A program made the translations under genes and the position numbers. The notes below the pieces were generated by a model, which ran no database searches, was not told the origin of the DNA, and worked only from the letters and a program-made list of their open reading frames with translations. Source: Duncaniella sp. (GTDB taxonomy: Bacteria; Bacteroidota; Bacteroidia; Bacteroidales; Muribaculaceae). From it: 50,204 bases of DNA. Shown in pieces: positions 25,558 to 32,720 of this stretch. How positions within the stretch are numbered: position 1 is the stretch's first letter; each line of letters begins with the position of its first letter. The stretch covers positions 1 through 50,204 of the forward strand of contig JAFLRW010000001.1 of assembly GCA_022511285.1 (NCBI GenBank), written 5' to 3'.

Positions 25558-27006
25558 TTAGCGAATCACTTTTGTGACGGTGTTGCCCTGACGGCGGATG
25601 AAGATGCCGCCCTCGGGGTTGGCTACGCGGATGCCCTGGAGGTTGAAGTATTCAACCGGGGCGTCGCTGTCGGCAGCCTCAATGGCGGTGAGGGCCGATG
25701 AGGTGGGTGCGTAGTAGACGGTCATTGTCTTGATGGCGGGGTTGCTGCCGGTTGCTTCCTTGGAGAAAGATACGGTGTTGACAGTGCCTTCGGGTGTCCA
25801 GGTGCTGCCGTTGAGAGCGCCGTTGGAGATGGTCCAGCCGGTGAGGTTTGTGCCGTTAAACTTGATGGAGGTGAGTTTGTAGCCCTCGTCGCAAGCTAAG
25901 GTGACGGTGTTGTCCTTATAGAAACGGAGGGTCCATCCGGCGTTAGAGCCTGTGCCGTAGTAGAAGCGGGGCTTGCTTGAAGCGTCCTCGGTGGCAGCGA
26001 AAGAGATGGTGACGACGTCGTTGGTAAAGCTTTCGCCGTCGAGGATGTATTCGTCATTGCTTTCGCCTTCGTCGCTATAGTCAGCGCTGAATAGAGAGGG
26101 CTTGGTGAAGTCGAAGGTTACAGACTCTTCGGTGGGCACGTCGGGCTGGTCGGGGTCGACTTCGGGAGCGGTGTATTCAAGGATTTTGCTGCCGGAGGTG
26201 AACTCGTAGGTGCCGTTGTAGTTGACGAGCTTACCATCGACGGTGACTTTGCCGCCCACGGCGATTTGGTTGGCGTCGGTGAACTTGGTGCCGTCAAGGT
26301 AGTAGCCGCGGTAAACTTCGAGGCTTGCCTCGTCGGTGAGGGCGTCTTTGATAAAGTAGGTTGCGTTGCCGAAAGATGTGTTGACCTCTTGGATTTCAGA
26401 GATAACGCCTGTCACCTGAGCATCGCCCTCGAAGCCCTTTGAGATGAGGTCGAGAGCCTCGGCCACGGTGTAGTGAGGAGTTTCGGTCGGAGTCTCGGGC
26501 TCGTCGGGTTCGGTTTGACCTTGTCCGGCAGAATATGTCACTTCAACAGCTTTGAAGCGAAGCTGGCCGGCCTTGTTCGTGTCTGTGCCAAAGTCGGCTT
26601 TGGCGCCTATCGAGAGGGTGAATTTAGATGCATCGCCGGTCCAAGTGAGCTGGGTGTCGCCCTGAGCCTGTGGAGCCACGGTGCCGAGTGAGGCTGAAAC
26701 AGCAGCGAGCTGAGAATTGTCGCTGATGGTGAAAACGAGTTTTTCAACTTTGTAGCCCTCAGCGGCGGTTACGGTCATTGAGTTGTTGGCATAGAGACGA
26801 ATGTCTTTTCCGTTGTTGAAATAGCCGGGGTCATTGGAGCCTGAACCTTTGGCAAAAGAGAGAGTGACGGCATTGCCAATGGTGACATCGGTCATCGGCT
26901 GGATATTAGCGCCTCCGAGAGAGGAACACGTGAAGGTTTCCGTTGCGGCAGATGCGGCAAAAGTTGCCATCACAGCAGTAGCAAAAGAGAGTAAAAATTT
27001 CTTCAT
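25558..27006 (-). CDS. Secreted protein with OB-fold-like domain and conserved C-terminal tail
   Basis: A 482-residue exported protein. Signal peptide MKKFLLSFATAVMATFAASA. Residues about 20-155 form a beta-rich module (FTCSSLGGANIQ onward). After a Pro/Glu/Thr linker comes an OB-fold-like module at about 178-290 (TVAEALDLISKGFEGDAQVTG read in parts, FGNATYFIKD, LEVYRGYYLDG, NQIAVGGKVTVDGKL), common in Bacteroidetes secreted proteins. A second beta module at about 300-440 repeats the theme of the first (YFNNGKDIRLYANNSMTV against WTLRFYKDNTVTLACDEGY). The tail YFNLQGIRVANPEGGIFIRR ends in QGNTVTKVIR and is shared with the BspA-like protein near the end of the window. The function is unknown; it is probably cell-surface or secreted. 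Confidence 0.8.
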   Translation of the reverse strand: MKKFLLSFATAVMATFAASAATETFTCSSLGGANIQPMTDVTIGNAVTLSFAKGSGSNDPGYFNNGKDIRLYANNSMTVTAAEGYKVEKLVFTISDNSQLAAVSASLGTVAPQAQGDTQLTWTGDASKFTLSIGAKADFGTDTNKAGQLRFKAVEVTYSAGQGQTEPDEPETPTETPHYTVAEALDLISKGFEGDAQVTGVISEIQEVNTSFGNATYFIKDALTDEASLEVYRGYYLDGTKFTDANQIAVGGKVTVDGKLVNYNGTYEFTSGSKILEYTAPEVDPDQPDVPTEESVTFDFTKPSLFSADYSDEGESNDEYILDGESFTNDVVTISFAATEDASSKPRFYYGTGSNAGWTLRFYKDNTVTLACDEGYKLTSIKFNGTNLTGWTISNGALNGSTWTPEGTVNTVSFSKEATGSNPAIKTMTVYYAPTSSALTAIEAADSDAPVEYFNLQGIRVANPEGGIFIRRQGNTVTKVIR

Positions 27007-27061
27007 ACGATGCTGAGGTGTTGTTTTTGATGGATTATTTGTATTGGTTAATTGATAATCG

Positions 27062-27069
27062 CAAAGGTA
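27062..27069 (-). promoter_or_regulatory. -7 box for the secreted OB-fold-like gene
   Basis: TACCTTTG on the minus strand (TAnnTTTG), 55 bases upstream of the ATG at 27006. No matching -33 TTTG is seen. Confidence 0.45.
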
Positions 27070-27117
27070 ATTAATTATTTTGAGAGAAAGAACAGATTTT
27101 AGTGAAAATCAAACTCT

Positions 27118-28218
27118 TTAGGGGTTTATTTTGTCAAAATAGGTGTCGAGGATTTCGCGTGCGGCGGTGAATGGGCTTTGTCGCTGCCGGAGCACCCGAG
27201 ATTCCTTTTCGGCAATCAGGCTGTGAATCATAGGGTTGTCGTAGAAGTGAGCCCGGAGCTGCGAGTCGATTGTCTCAAACATCCAATAGCGAGCCTGGCT
27301 TGCTCGGCGAGAGTCGAAATAGCCGTTGGCTTTGACGTGGGCAAAGTAGCGGTCAATCATATCCCAGATTTCGGGGATTCCGATTTCGTAGTAACCGGAG
27401 TAAGTCAGCACCTCGGGAGTCCAGCCCGAAGGGGGTGTGGGGAACAGATGGAGGGCGTTTCGGAACTGAGCTTGAGCCAGGAGGGCTCGTGGGATGTTGT
27501 CGCCGTCGGCCTTGTTGATAATAATGCCGTCGGCCATCTCCATGATTCCGCGTTTGATGCCCTGAAGCTCGTCGCCGGTGCCGGCGAGCTGAATGAGGAG
27601 GAAGAAGTCGACCATCGAGTGGACCGCCGTTTCGCTTTGCCCTACACCGACGGTTTCGACGAGGATAGTGTCGTAACCGGCCGCCTCGCAGAGGATGATA
27701 GTCTCACGCGTCTTGCGAGCCACGCCGCCGAGAGAACCGGCCGAAGGGCTGGGGCGAATGAACGCGTCGGGGTGGACAGCGAGCTTTTCCATGCGGGTTT
27801 TGTCGCCCAGGATGCTGCCTTTGGTGCGCTCGCTTGAGGGGTCGATGGCCAGGACAGCTATGCGGTGGCCTTGATTTATGGCGTGGATTCCGAAGGTGTC
27901 GATAGATGTGCTTTTCCCGGCGCCGGGGACCCCCGTGATGCCTATTCGACGCGAGTCGCCGGAATGAGGGAGGCACTTTTCAATAATCTCTTGAGCGATG
28001 GCCTGATGGGGCTGCGCAGTGCTTTCGATGAGGGTTACAGCTCGCGAGAGCATCGTGATGTCGCCGCGGAGTATGCCTTGGATTATTTCGGAGGTTGAGG
28101 GGGTGTTGTCGCGGCGCCGCTGACGCGGGCGGAGGTAGGGGTTGACGGTGGGTGGTTGTGGTATGCCCGGGTTGACTGTGAGGCCGGAATAGGAGTCGGA
28201 ATTTTCGGGGTGCTGCAT
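27118..28218 (-). CDS. meaB: MeaB/ArgK family GTPase (methylmalonyl-CoA mutase chaperone)
   Basis: A 366-residue G3E-type GTPase. Walker A GITGVPGAGKST (93-104), then LAIDPSSERTKGSILGDKTR, ETVGVGQSE and the guanine motif NKADGDN are all MeaB signatures. MeaB loads and protects adenosylcobalamin-dependent methylmalonyl-CoA mutase, used for propionate formation in Bacteroidales. The mutase genes are not in this window. The first 40 residues (NPYLRPRQRRR) are an extra polar lead. It is 16 bases after the larger DUF1573 gene, in one unit with two DUF1573 genes, an unexpected pairing. Confidence 0.92.
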   Translation of the reverse strand: MQHPENSDSYSGLTVNPGIPQPPTVNPYLRPRQRRRDNTPSTSEIIQGILRGDITMLSRAVTLIESTAQPHQAIAQEIIEKCLPHSGDSRRIGITGVPGAGKSTSIDTFGIHAINQGHRIAVLAIDPSSERTKGSILGDKTRMEKLAVHPDAFIRPSPSAGSLGGVARKTRETIILCEAAGYDTILVETVGVGQSETAVHSMVDFFLLIQLAGTGDELQGIKRGIMEMADGIIINKADGDNIPRALLAQAQFRNALHLFPTPPSGWTPEVLTYSGYYEIGIPEIWDMIDRYFAHVKANGYFDSRRASQARYWMFETIDSQLRAHFYDNPMIHSLIAEKESRVLRQRQSPFTAAREILDTYFDKINP

Positions 28219-28234
28219 AGCTGAAATTGTGGGA

Positions 28235-29311
28235 TTATTTTACTTCGGCAACGACTCGGACGGTTGTGGTGGGGTTGGCCGGATCGTTGGCTATGATGTT
28301 GACTCTGGCATTAAGGAGTTCGGCCGAGGATGGTATTAGAGCGGGGTCGATGGTGACGGTGACCGAGGTCTTTTTGCCCGGCTTGATGCGTGTGTTCTTG
28401 ATAGAAATGTTTGACACGGCGGGGTCGGTGCAGGAAATGCGTCGGACTACGAGGGTGGAGCGGCCGCGGTTGATGATGTCGAAAGAGTGGCGCGCGGGGG
28501 ATGAGGAGCGGGAGATTGTGCGGAGGTCAAGGGCCGTGGTCGATGTGTCGAGCTGCGGAGCTTCGGCAAGCTGAGTGTCGGTGAGGTGTGAGAAGTCTTC
28601 GGCCACGATGGCTACAGTCTCTATTTTGACCGGATTGTCGCCCGGCCGCGGAGCTACGAGGATAGAGTCGGTGACCGGTCCCCACTCGGGGGTGCGGGTG
28701 GTGTAGAGGATTGTGGATACTATGAACTGTTCGCCCGGGGGCACGACTGGGGGCTGGATGGATGATGAGATATAGGAGGGAGTGTGGATGATGGTGGGGC
28801 GTATGGTGTCGGGGGTGGTATTGTAGGCTTCGATATATTGCCCGGGAGTGGTGCCGTGAATCACTTTTCCGTAGGGGATGGTGAGAGTGCGTAGGCGGAT
28901 GGCGCCCGCTTGTATGGGGAAGCGAGTTGCGAGGGTGTTGGCGGCGCCGATTACTGTCCCGGAGATGGTGAGGCGGGTGCGAAGTGGGTCGGCGCTGCAG
29001 TCAACCACAATTTGTTTTTGGAATCGGCCGGGGCGTCCGACGGCGTCGAACCCAACTCTGATTGTGGCGGTGTCGCCGGGGGCAATCGGGGCGGTGGAGT
29101 ATTCCGGACGGGTGCATCCGCAGTTGGCGCGCGCGCTCAGAATGGCAATGGGCTGTGAGGAGGTGTTGACGAGCGAGAAGGTGCAGTAGACGGTGCCGAG
29201 GTCTTCGGAGAAAGCTCCGAAGTCGTGGGCTGTGGCAGTCCACGAGGCCTGAGCGGAGGCAGAGAGGGTGATTATGATGGCGGCCAGGAGGTGGAGGAGG
29301 TGACGAATCAT
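28235..29311 (-). CDS. DUF1573 secreted protein (larger)
   Basis: A 358-residue exported protein with signal peptide MIRHLLHLLAAIIITLSASA. Residues about 24-125 are a DUF1573 domain: HDFGAFSED, then the hallmark ANCGCTRPEYS, then IAPGDTATIRVGFDAVGRPG. The remaining 230 residues have the same beta-sandwich rhythm (RLTISGTVI, VVRRISCTDPAVSNISIKN, IKPGKKTSVTVTIDP). It is probably two more ASH/Ig-like domains, the last one lacking the CGC motif. DUF1573 function is unknown; the fold is of the MSP/ASH type. Transcribed with the small DUF1573 gene (14 bases upstream) and meaB. Confidence 0.82.
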   Translation of the reverse strand: MIRHLLHLLAAIIITLSASAQASWTATAHDFGAFSEDLGTVYCTFSLVNTSSQPIAILSARANCGCTRPEYSTAPIAPGDTATIRVGFDAVGRPGRFQKQIVVDCSADPLRTRLTISGTVIGAANTLATRFPIQAGAIRLRTLTIPYGKVIHGTTPGQYIEAYNTTPDTIRPTIIHTPSYISSSIQPPVVPPGEQFIVSTILYTTRTPEWGPVTDSILVAPRPGDNPVKIETVAIVAEDFSHLTDTQLAEAPQLDTSTTALDLRTISRSSSPARHSFDIINRGRSTLVVRRISCTDPAVSNISIKNTRIKPGKKTSVTVTIDPALIPSSAELLNARVNIIANDPANPTTTVRVVAEVK

Positions 29312-29325
29312 AGTCAGAAGCGGGG

Positions 29326-29715
29326 TTATTTTTTCTTAGCCGGGATTACGGAGCCTGAGAACCGGAGCTTTAGGCGCGACTTCTGTGAAGAAAGCTGCAC
29401 CTTGACTTCGCGCGACACCTCGCCACGGAATGTCGAGGGGTTGAAGGTGATGGTTATTTCGCCTTTTTCGCCGGGTTTGATGGGGCGGGGTGAGAACTCC
29501 GGACGGGTGCATCCGCAACCTCCGTTGGTGACGGTGACGATGGCTACGGGGGCTGAAGATGTGTTGGTGTAGGTGTAATGCATGGTGACAGGGCCTCCGT
29601 CGGCGCGAACAGAACCGAAGTCAATGTTGGTGCTGTCGAAAGTGAGCGGACCCTTGGCTAAGGCTGTAATGGCGAGCAGCGTGATGGCCAAGAGAGATGT
29701 GATTAGTCTGTGCAT
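29326..29715 (-). CDS. DUF1573 secreted protein (small)
   Basis: A 129-residue single-domain DUF1573 protein. I start it at the ATG 29713-29715, which gives the signal peptide MHRLITSLLAITLLAITALA. The in-frame extension upstream to 29811 is polar and crosses the -7 box at 29741. IDFGSVRADGG, GGCGCTRPEFS and IKPGEKGEITITFNP match the family and closely resemble the first domain of the neighbouring 358-residue protein, so the two are probably an old duplication. The basic end reads IPAKKK. Confidence 0.85.
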   Translation of the reverse strand: MHRLITSLLAITLLAITALAKGPLTFDSTNIDFGSVRADGGPVTMHYTYTNTSSAPVAIVTVTNGGCGCTRPEFSPRPIKPGEKGEITITFNPSTFRGEVSREVKVQLSSQKSRLKLRFSGSVIPAKKK

Positions 29716-29740
29716 AGTATGAGAGTGGCTTGTTTTTGCG

Positions 29741-29748
29741 CAAAGGTA
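29741..29748 (-). promoter_or_regulatory. -7 box for the DUF1573-DUF1573-meaB unit
   Basis: TACCTTTG on the minus strand, 25 bases before the chosen ATG at 29715. It supports that start over the longer frame. A -33 element is not clear. Confidence 0.5.
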
Positions 29749-29776
29749 GTGAATTTTTCGGAAATATAATGAAGAA

Positions 29777-29826
29777 TCGGAGCTATCGGAGTTATCTGTA
29801 ACAATAGACAAATCCGATAGCTCCGA
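29777..29826. repeat. 14-base perfect inverted repeat with nested hairpin
   Basis: Arms 29777-29790 (TCGGAGCTATCGGA) and 29813-29826 are exact reverse complements separated by 22 bases. Inside the loop GTTA/TAAC (791-794 and 799-802) can form a second small hairpin. Neither side has a T run, so it is not a standard terminator. It lies between the small antitoxin-like gene and the DUF1573 promoter. Confidence 0.7.
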
Positions 29827-29853
29827 GTGAAGAGCTAAAAGAGAATAGACTCT

Positions 29854-29880
29854 TTATTTGGGGATGTCGACCGAAATAAG
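29854..29880 (-). pseudogene. Fragment of an FKBP gene 3' end
   Basis: The 18 bases at 29854-29871 are identical to the last 18 bases of the FKBP gene at 30261-30278 (coding VDIPK and stop). If 11-12 bases are taken as deleted, the match continues for about nine more bases up to 29880 (LIS-VDIPK against LIFDVEVVDIPK). The frame is closed by a stop shortly upstream. It looks like a remnant of a duplicated FKBP end. Confidence 0.55.
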
Positions 29881-29936
29881 CTTACGAAAAGAGGCTGTTT
29901 TTATAGACTAATTGGCGAAGTATACTAAAATCCATC

Positions 29937-30095
29937 TTACCATTGAAAATTACTAATTGATTTCATGGTCTCATAGGCTTTCCTCGCCCTTTCCTTATCC
30001 TCCTTGGAAACAGGTTTTGGGTTCGATATGAGAGTCTCAAATCGAACTGCATCTTTGCCCTTTAGTTCGGGCGTTTCCTTAATCGGTCTTGCCAT
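29937..30095 (-). CDS. Small antitoxin-like protein without partner (52 residues)
   Basis: Begins MARPIKETPELKGKDAVRFE and ends SISNFQW, read from ATG 30093-30095 to TAA 29937-29939. A TAAATTTG -7 box lies 26 bases upstream. The first 19 residues align without gaps to the small protein at 34576 (M1, A2, I5, P9, L11, G13, A16 and F19 identical). Both have a Pro-containing middle followed by an acidic/basic helix. Short proteins of this pattern occur in Bacteroidetes next to GNAT or other toxin genes. Here no partner follows: downstream is an FKBP fragment and an inverted repeat. It may be an orphan antitoxin or anti-addiction remnant. The function is inference from the pair at 34576. Confidence 0.7.
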   Translation of the reverse strand: MARPIKETPELKGKDAVRFETLISNPKPVSKEDKERARKAYETMKSISNFQW

Positions 30096-30121
30096 ATTAT
30101 GTCCCCTTTTGGTTTCTATTG

Positions 30122-30129
30122 CAAATTTA
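30122..30129 (-). promoter_or_regulatory. -7 box for the orphan antitoxin-like gene
   Basis: TAAATTTG on the minus strand, 26 bases before the ATG at 30095. The -33 position is not a clean TTTG. Confidence 0.45.
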
Positions 30130-30195
30130 CGGATAATTTTTGAAATATAACACTGTTTGAATTAAATAGTTCGGCGAACAGTTTTTGGCAAAATA

Positions 30196-30228
30196 GCCCC
30201 GCAAGCCTTTTGTGACAGGCTGCGGGGC
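30196..30228 (-). terminator. Terminator of the FKBP unit
   Basis: Arms GCCCCGCAAGCC (30196-30207) and GGCTGCGGGGC (30218-30228) pair with one bulged A around a ten-base loop. On the minus strand the stem is followed by TATTTTG. It lies 33 bases after the FKBP stop. Confidence 0.75.
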
Positions 30229-30260
30229 CGGATTTATGAAGTGTTTGTTGGGGGTGTCGA

Positions 30261-31163
30261 TTATTTGGGGATGTCGACTACCTCAACATCGAAAATAAGG
30301 GTGGCGTTGGGGCCGATTCCTGCTTGGGGAGCGCCGTCGATGCCATAGGCAAGTTTGCCGGGGATGATGAGGATGTAGTGAGCGCCTTTCTTCATCATGG
30401 CGAGACCCTCGCCGAAGCCGGGCACAACGCGGTTGGTGGAGAATGTTACGCCTTCAGAGTTGCTGTCAAACTCGGTGCCGTCGACGAGACGACCTGAGTA
30501 TTTAACCACGGCACGGCCGCCTTCACCGACGGGCTCGCCTGAGCCTTCGGAGATCACTTTATAGACGAGGCCGGAGCCTGTGACGGTGACAGTGGGGTCG
30601 TCAGCAATCATTTTCTTGATATATTCTTCGCCGGCTTTGGTGTTTTCAACAGCCTCGGGGGCTTCTTCCTTAGCCTTGCGTTCGGCGGCTGCTTTCTGGT
30701 CATAGAAGTCCATCATGAGCTGGTTGGCCTTCTGTGAGAGCGCCTGGAACTCTTCCTCTACCTGGCGAACTTTGTCGGGTGAAATGCTGTCGTTGACAAA
30801 CGCCTTGGCGTATGCCTCGTAGACTTTGGCGCGGTCAATATTGATGCCGGCCTCTTCGAAGCGCATGATCTGTCCGGCAAGGCCGAGGCCGATGCTAAGG
30901 CCTGTGAGGTAGCCCTGTTGAGTGGTGTCGGTCATAACCACCTGCTTGATGCCGCGGAGGATGTCTTCTTTGCGCATCGTTGCTTTCTGCTCGTCGGAGA
31001 GGCTGACGTTGTAGTCGGTAGCCAAGCGGGTACCGTTAGATTCACCGAATGCTACGGACAGAGAGTCGGTGAAAGCAGCGTTATCGCTGCCGCTTCCCGA
31101 GCAGCCTGTGGCCACTGCGAGGATAGCTGCGGCTGCGCCGCAAGCTAAAACAATCTTTTTCAT
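30261..31163 (-). CDS. FKBP-type peptidyl-prolyl isomerase, lipoprotein
   Basis: A 300-residue lipoprotein with lipobox AVATGC and lipidated Cys at 21. Residues about 30-185 are an FKBP_N-type helical dimerisation region (VSLSDEQKATMRKEDILRGI, then an Ala/Glu/Lys helix). The FKBP domain is at about 205-300: VVKYSGRLVDGTEFDS, VVPGFGEGLAMMKKG, IIPGKLAYG and GPNATLIFDVEVVD. The Trp usual in VIPGW is Phe here. It probably acts as a folding catalyst at the periplasmic face of a membrane. Last of three FKBP genes in a row, 24 bases after the second. Confidence 0.92.
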   Translation of the reverse strand: MKKIVLACGAAAAILAVATGCSGSGSDNAAFTDSLSVAFGESNGTRLATDYNVSLSDEQKATMRKEDILRGIKQVVMTDTTQQGYLTGLSIGLGLAGQIMRFEEAGINIDRAKVYEAYAKAFVNDSISPDKVRQVEEEFQALSQKANQLMMDFYDQKAAAERKAKEEAPEAVENTKAGEEYIKKMIADDPTVTVTGSGLVYKVISEGSGEPVGEGGRAVVKYSGRLVDGTEFDSNSEGVTFSTNRVVPGFGEGLAMMKKGAHYILIIPGKLAYGIDGAPQAGIGPNATLIFDVEVVDIPK

Positions 31164-31187
31164 TGTTGGTAAGGTGTTTTGTTGTGA

Positions 31188-31967
31188 TTATTTAATTTCA
31201 TTGATTTCTATCGTGAAGTCGAGGGCTGCGCCGCCGGGGATAATTCCGGGGATTCCTTCCAACCCGTAGGCAAGAGCCGCAGGGATTATGATGCGGTATT
31301 GCCCGCCGACTTGAGTCAGGAGGAGGGCTTCATTGAATCCGTCGACGAGGCCTCCGATGGTCAGGGCCACCGGAGCTGAGGTGGCGTCGAAGATTGAGCC
31401 GTCGGAAAGGCGCCCGGTGTAGGATGTGAGGACCGTCTGTCCGGCAGTCGGGTTTGGGCCGGAGCCCTCACGCAGGGTGATAAACACTACTCCCGAGGGG
31501 GTCTGTATGGCTCCGGGAGTGGTTGCGACTGCGGAGATGAACTGCTGTTGTGTGGAGTCGGCAAACTCACGGGCCTCGTCGGGGGCCACTTTGACGTCAA
31601 TATAGTCAGCGGCCTGCTGCGGAGTGAAGCCTACATCTTCGCCGCGGAGCACACTGAGGAGCGCCGCGGAGAGGGTGGCGGAGTCGATGTCGAGCCCTAA
31701 GGCCGCTGCCGAGCGCACGGAACGGGTGATTTCGGCAGCAAACATTGCTCCCCGGATGTATTGTGTGGTGAGGGAGTCGTTGGGCTCGGAGCAATGGTCG
31801 GCAAAGCCGCGAGTGAAGGCATCAGCCTCGGCGCCGGAGAGGCGGGAGAGGTTGATGGCAGAGCCCCAGTGAGTGGCCAGGGCACGCTCAAGCGAGTCGG
31901 CGGCCTCGGACGCTCTGCATAGCGGCGCAGTCAGGGCGAGGATGAGGAGTGTCAGAAGGTGTCGCAT
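31188..31967 (-). CDS. FKBP-type peptidyl-prolyl isomerase, secreted, divergent active site
   Basis: A 259-residue exported protein with signal peptide MRHLLTLLILALTAPLCRA. Residues about 22-150 are the helical FKBP_N part (FTRGFADH, LGLDIDSATLSAALLSVLRG). The FKBP domain at about 160-259 keeps YTGRLSDGSIFDATS and IPAALAYG. The active-site segment VIPGW is replaced by LVDGF, and SALTIGG-like SAPVALTIGG replaces the usual FxLG. It may be a chaperone with little isomerase activity (inference). Its start shares one base with the preceding FKBP stop at 31967. Confidence 0.88.
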   Translation of the reverse strand: MRHLLTLLILALTAPLCRASEAADSLERALATHWGSAINLSRLSGAEADAFTRGFADHCSEPNDSLTTQYIRGAMFAAEITRSVRSAAALGLDIDSATLSAALLSVLRGEDVGFTPQQAADYIDVKVAPDEAREFADSTQQQFISAVATTPGAIQTPSGVVFITLREGSGPNPTAGQTVLTSYTGRLSDGSIFDATSAPVALTIGGLVDGFNEALLLTQVGGQYRIIIPAALAYGLEGIPGIIPGGAALDFTIEINEIK

Positions 31968-32584
31968 CAGAGCACGCGCAGCAACTCAACGTCGAATATG
32001 AGGGTGGCGTTGGGACCGATGGGACCTGCGCCCTGCGGACCGTAAGCCAGTGATGACGGGATGTGAAGACGCCATTTTGCCCCCACTTTCATCAGTTGGA
32101 GGGCCTCAACCCAACCCGGAATAACCTGTGTGACTCCGAATGTGGCCGGTGTGCCGCGCTCCACAGAGCTGTCAAACACGGTGCCGTCGATGAGACGGCC
32201 GGTGTAGTGCACCTCCACGCGGTCTGTCTCCTTCGGAGAGGGGCCGTCGCCCGGGGTGATTACTTCATATTGGAGCCCTGAGGGGAGTGTGATTACCTCC
32301 GGGCGAGCCCCGTTCTTCTTGAGGTATTCGGCTCCGGCAGCGGCGTTTATCTCGCCTGCTTTTTCAGCCTCAGCCTTCTGGCGGGCTTCGAGGGCTGAGA
32401 AGTAGCGCTGTATTTCGGCTTTAGCTTCATCGTAGGTCATTTTGGGCTTGGCGCCGTCGAAGATGGCAGCGACGCCGTCGGCAAACTCGCTGACATTGAT
32501 TTTCTCAATGCCTGAGGCGCGGAAATTGTTGCCCATGCTCATTCCGAGGGCATAGCTGATACGGTCAAGTTCGTTCATTTCCAT
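31967..32584 (-). CDS. FKBP-type peptidyl-prolyl isomerase, FklB-like, cytoplasmic
   Basis: A 205-residue protein without signal peptide. LDRISYALGMSMGNNFRASGI matches the FklB/FkpA N-terminal dimerisation helix. The FKBP domain at about 105-205 has VHYTGRLIDGTVFDSS, VIPGWVEALQLMKVG and IPSSLAYGPQG with all usual active-site residues including Trp. It is the complete catalytic member of the three-gene set. A second Met two residues in (MNELDR) is an equally good start. Heads the unit; a TATCTTTG box lies 32 bases upstream. Confidence 0.92.
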   Translation of the reverse strand: MEMNELDRISYALGMSMGNNFRASGIEKINVSEFADGVAAIFDGAKPKMTYDEAKAEIQRYFSALEARQKAEAEKAGEINAAAGAEYLKKNGARPEVITLPSGLQYEVITPGDGPSPKETDRVEVHYTGRLIDGTVFDSSVERGTPATFGVTQVIPGWVEALQLMKVGAKWRLHIPSSLAYGPQGAGPIGPNATLIFDVELLRVL

Positions 32585-32616
32585 TATTATGAGTAGGTGT
32601 GGTTTTATTCAATCTG

Positions 32617-32624
32617 CAAAGATA
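32617..32624 (-). promoter_or_regulatory. -7 box for the three-FKBP unit
   Basis: TATCTTTG on the minus strand (TAnnTTTG), 32 bases before the ATG at 32584. No clear -33 element. Confidence 0.5.
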
Positions 32625-32720
32625 GATTATTTTCTTGATGTTTGCTTAATTTCGATGTGAAAAAACACTTAATCTACAGACAAAACCGAATGAATCAGGT
32701 GGGGATGGGGATTGAATCAG

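Noticed and set aside
26937..26942. CACGTG core as a second parS site
   Set aside because: The flanks (GGAA on the left, AAGG on the right) are not palindromic, and the site lies within coding sequence.
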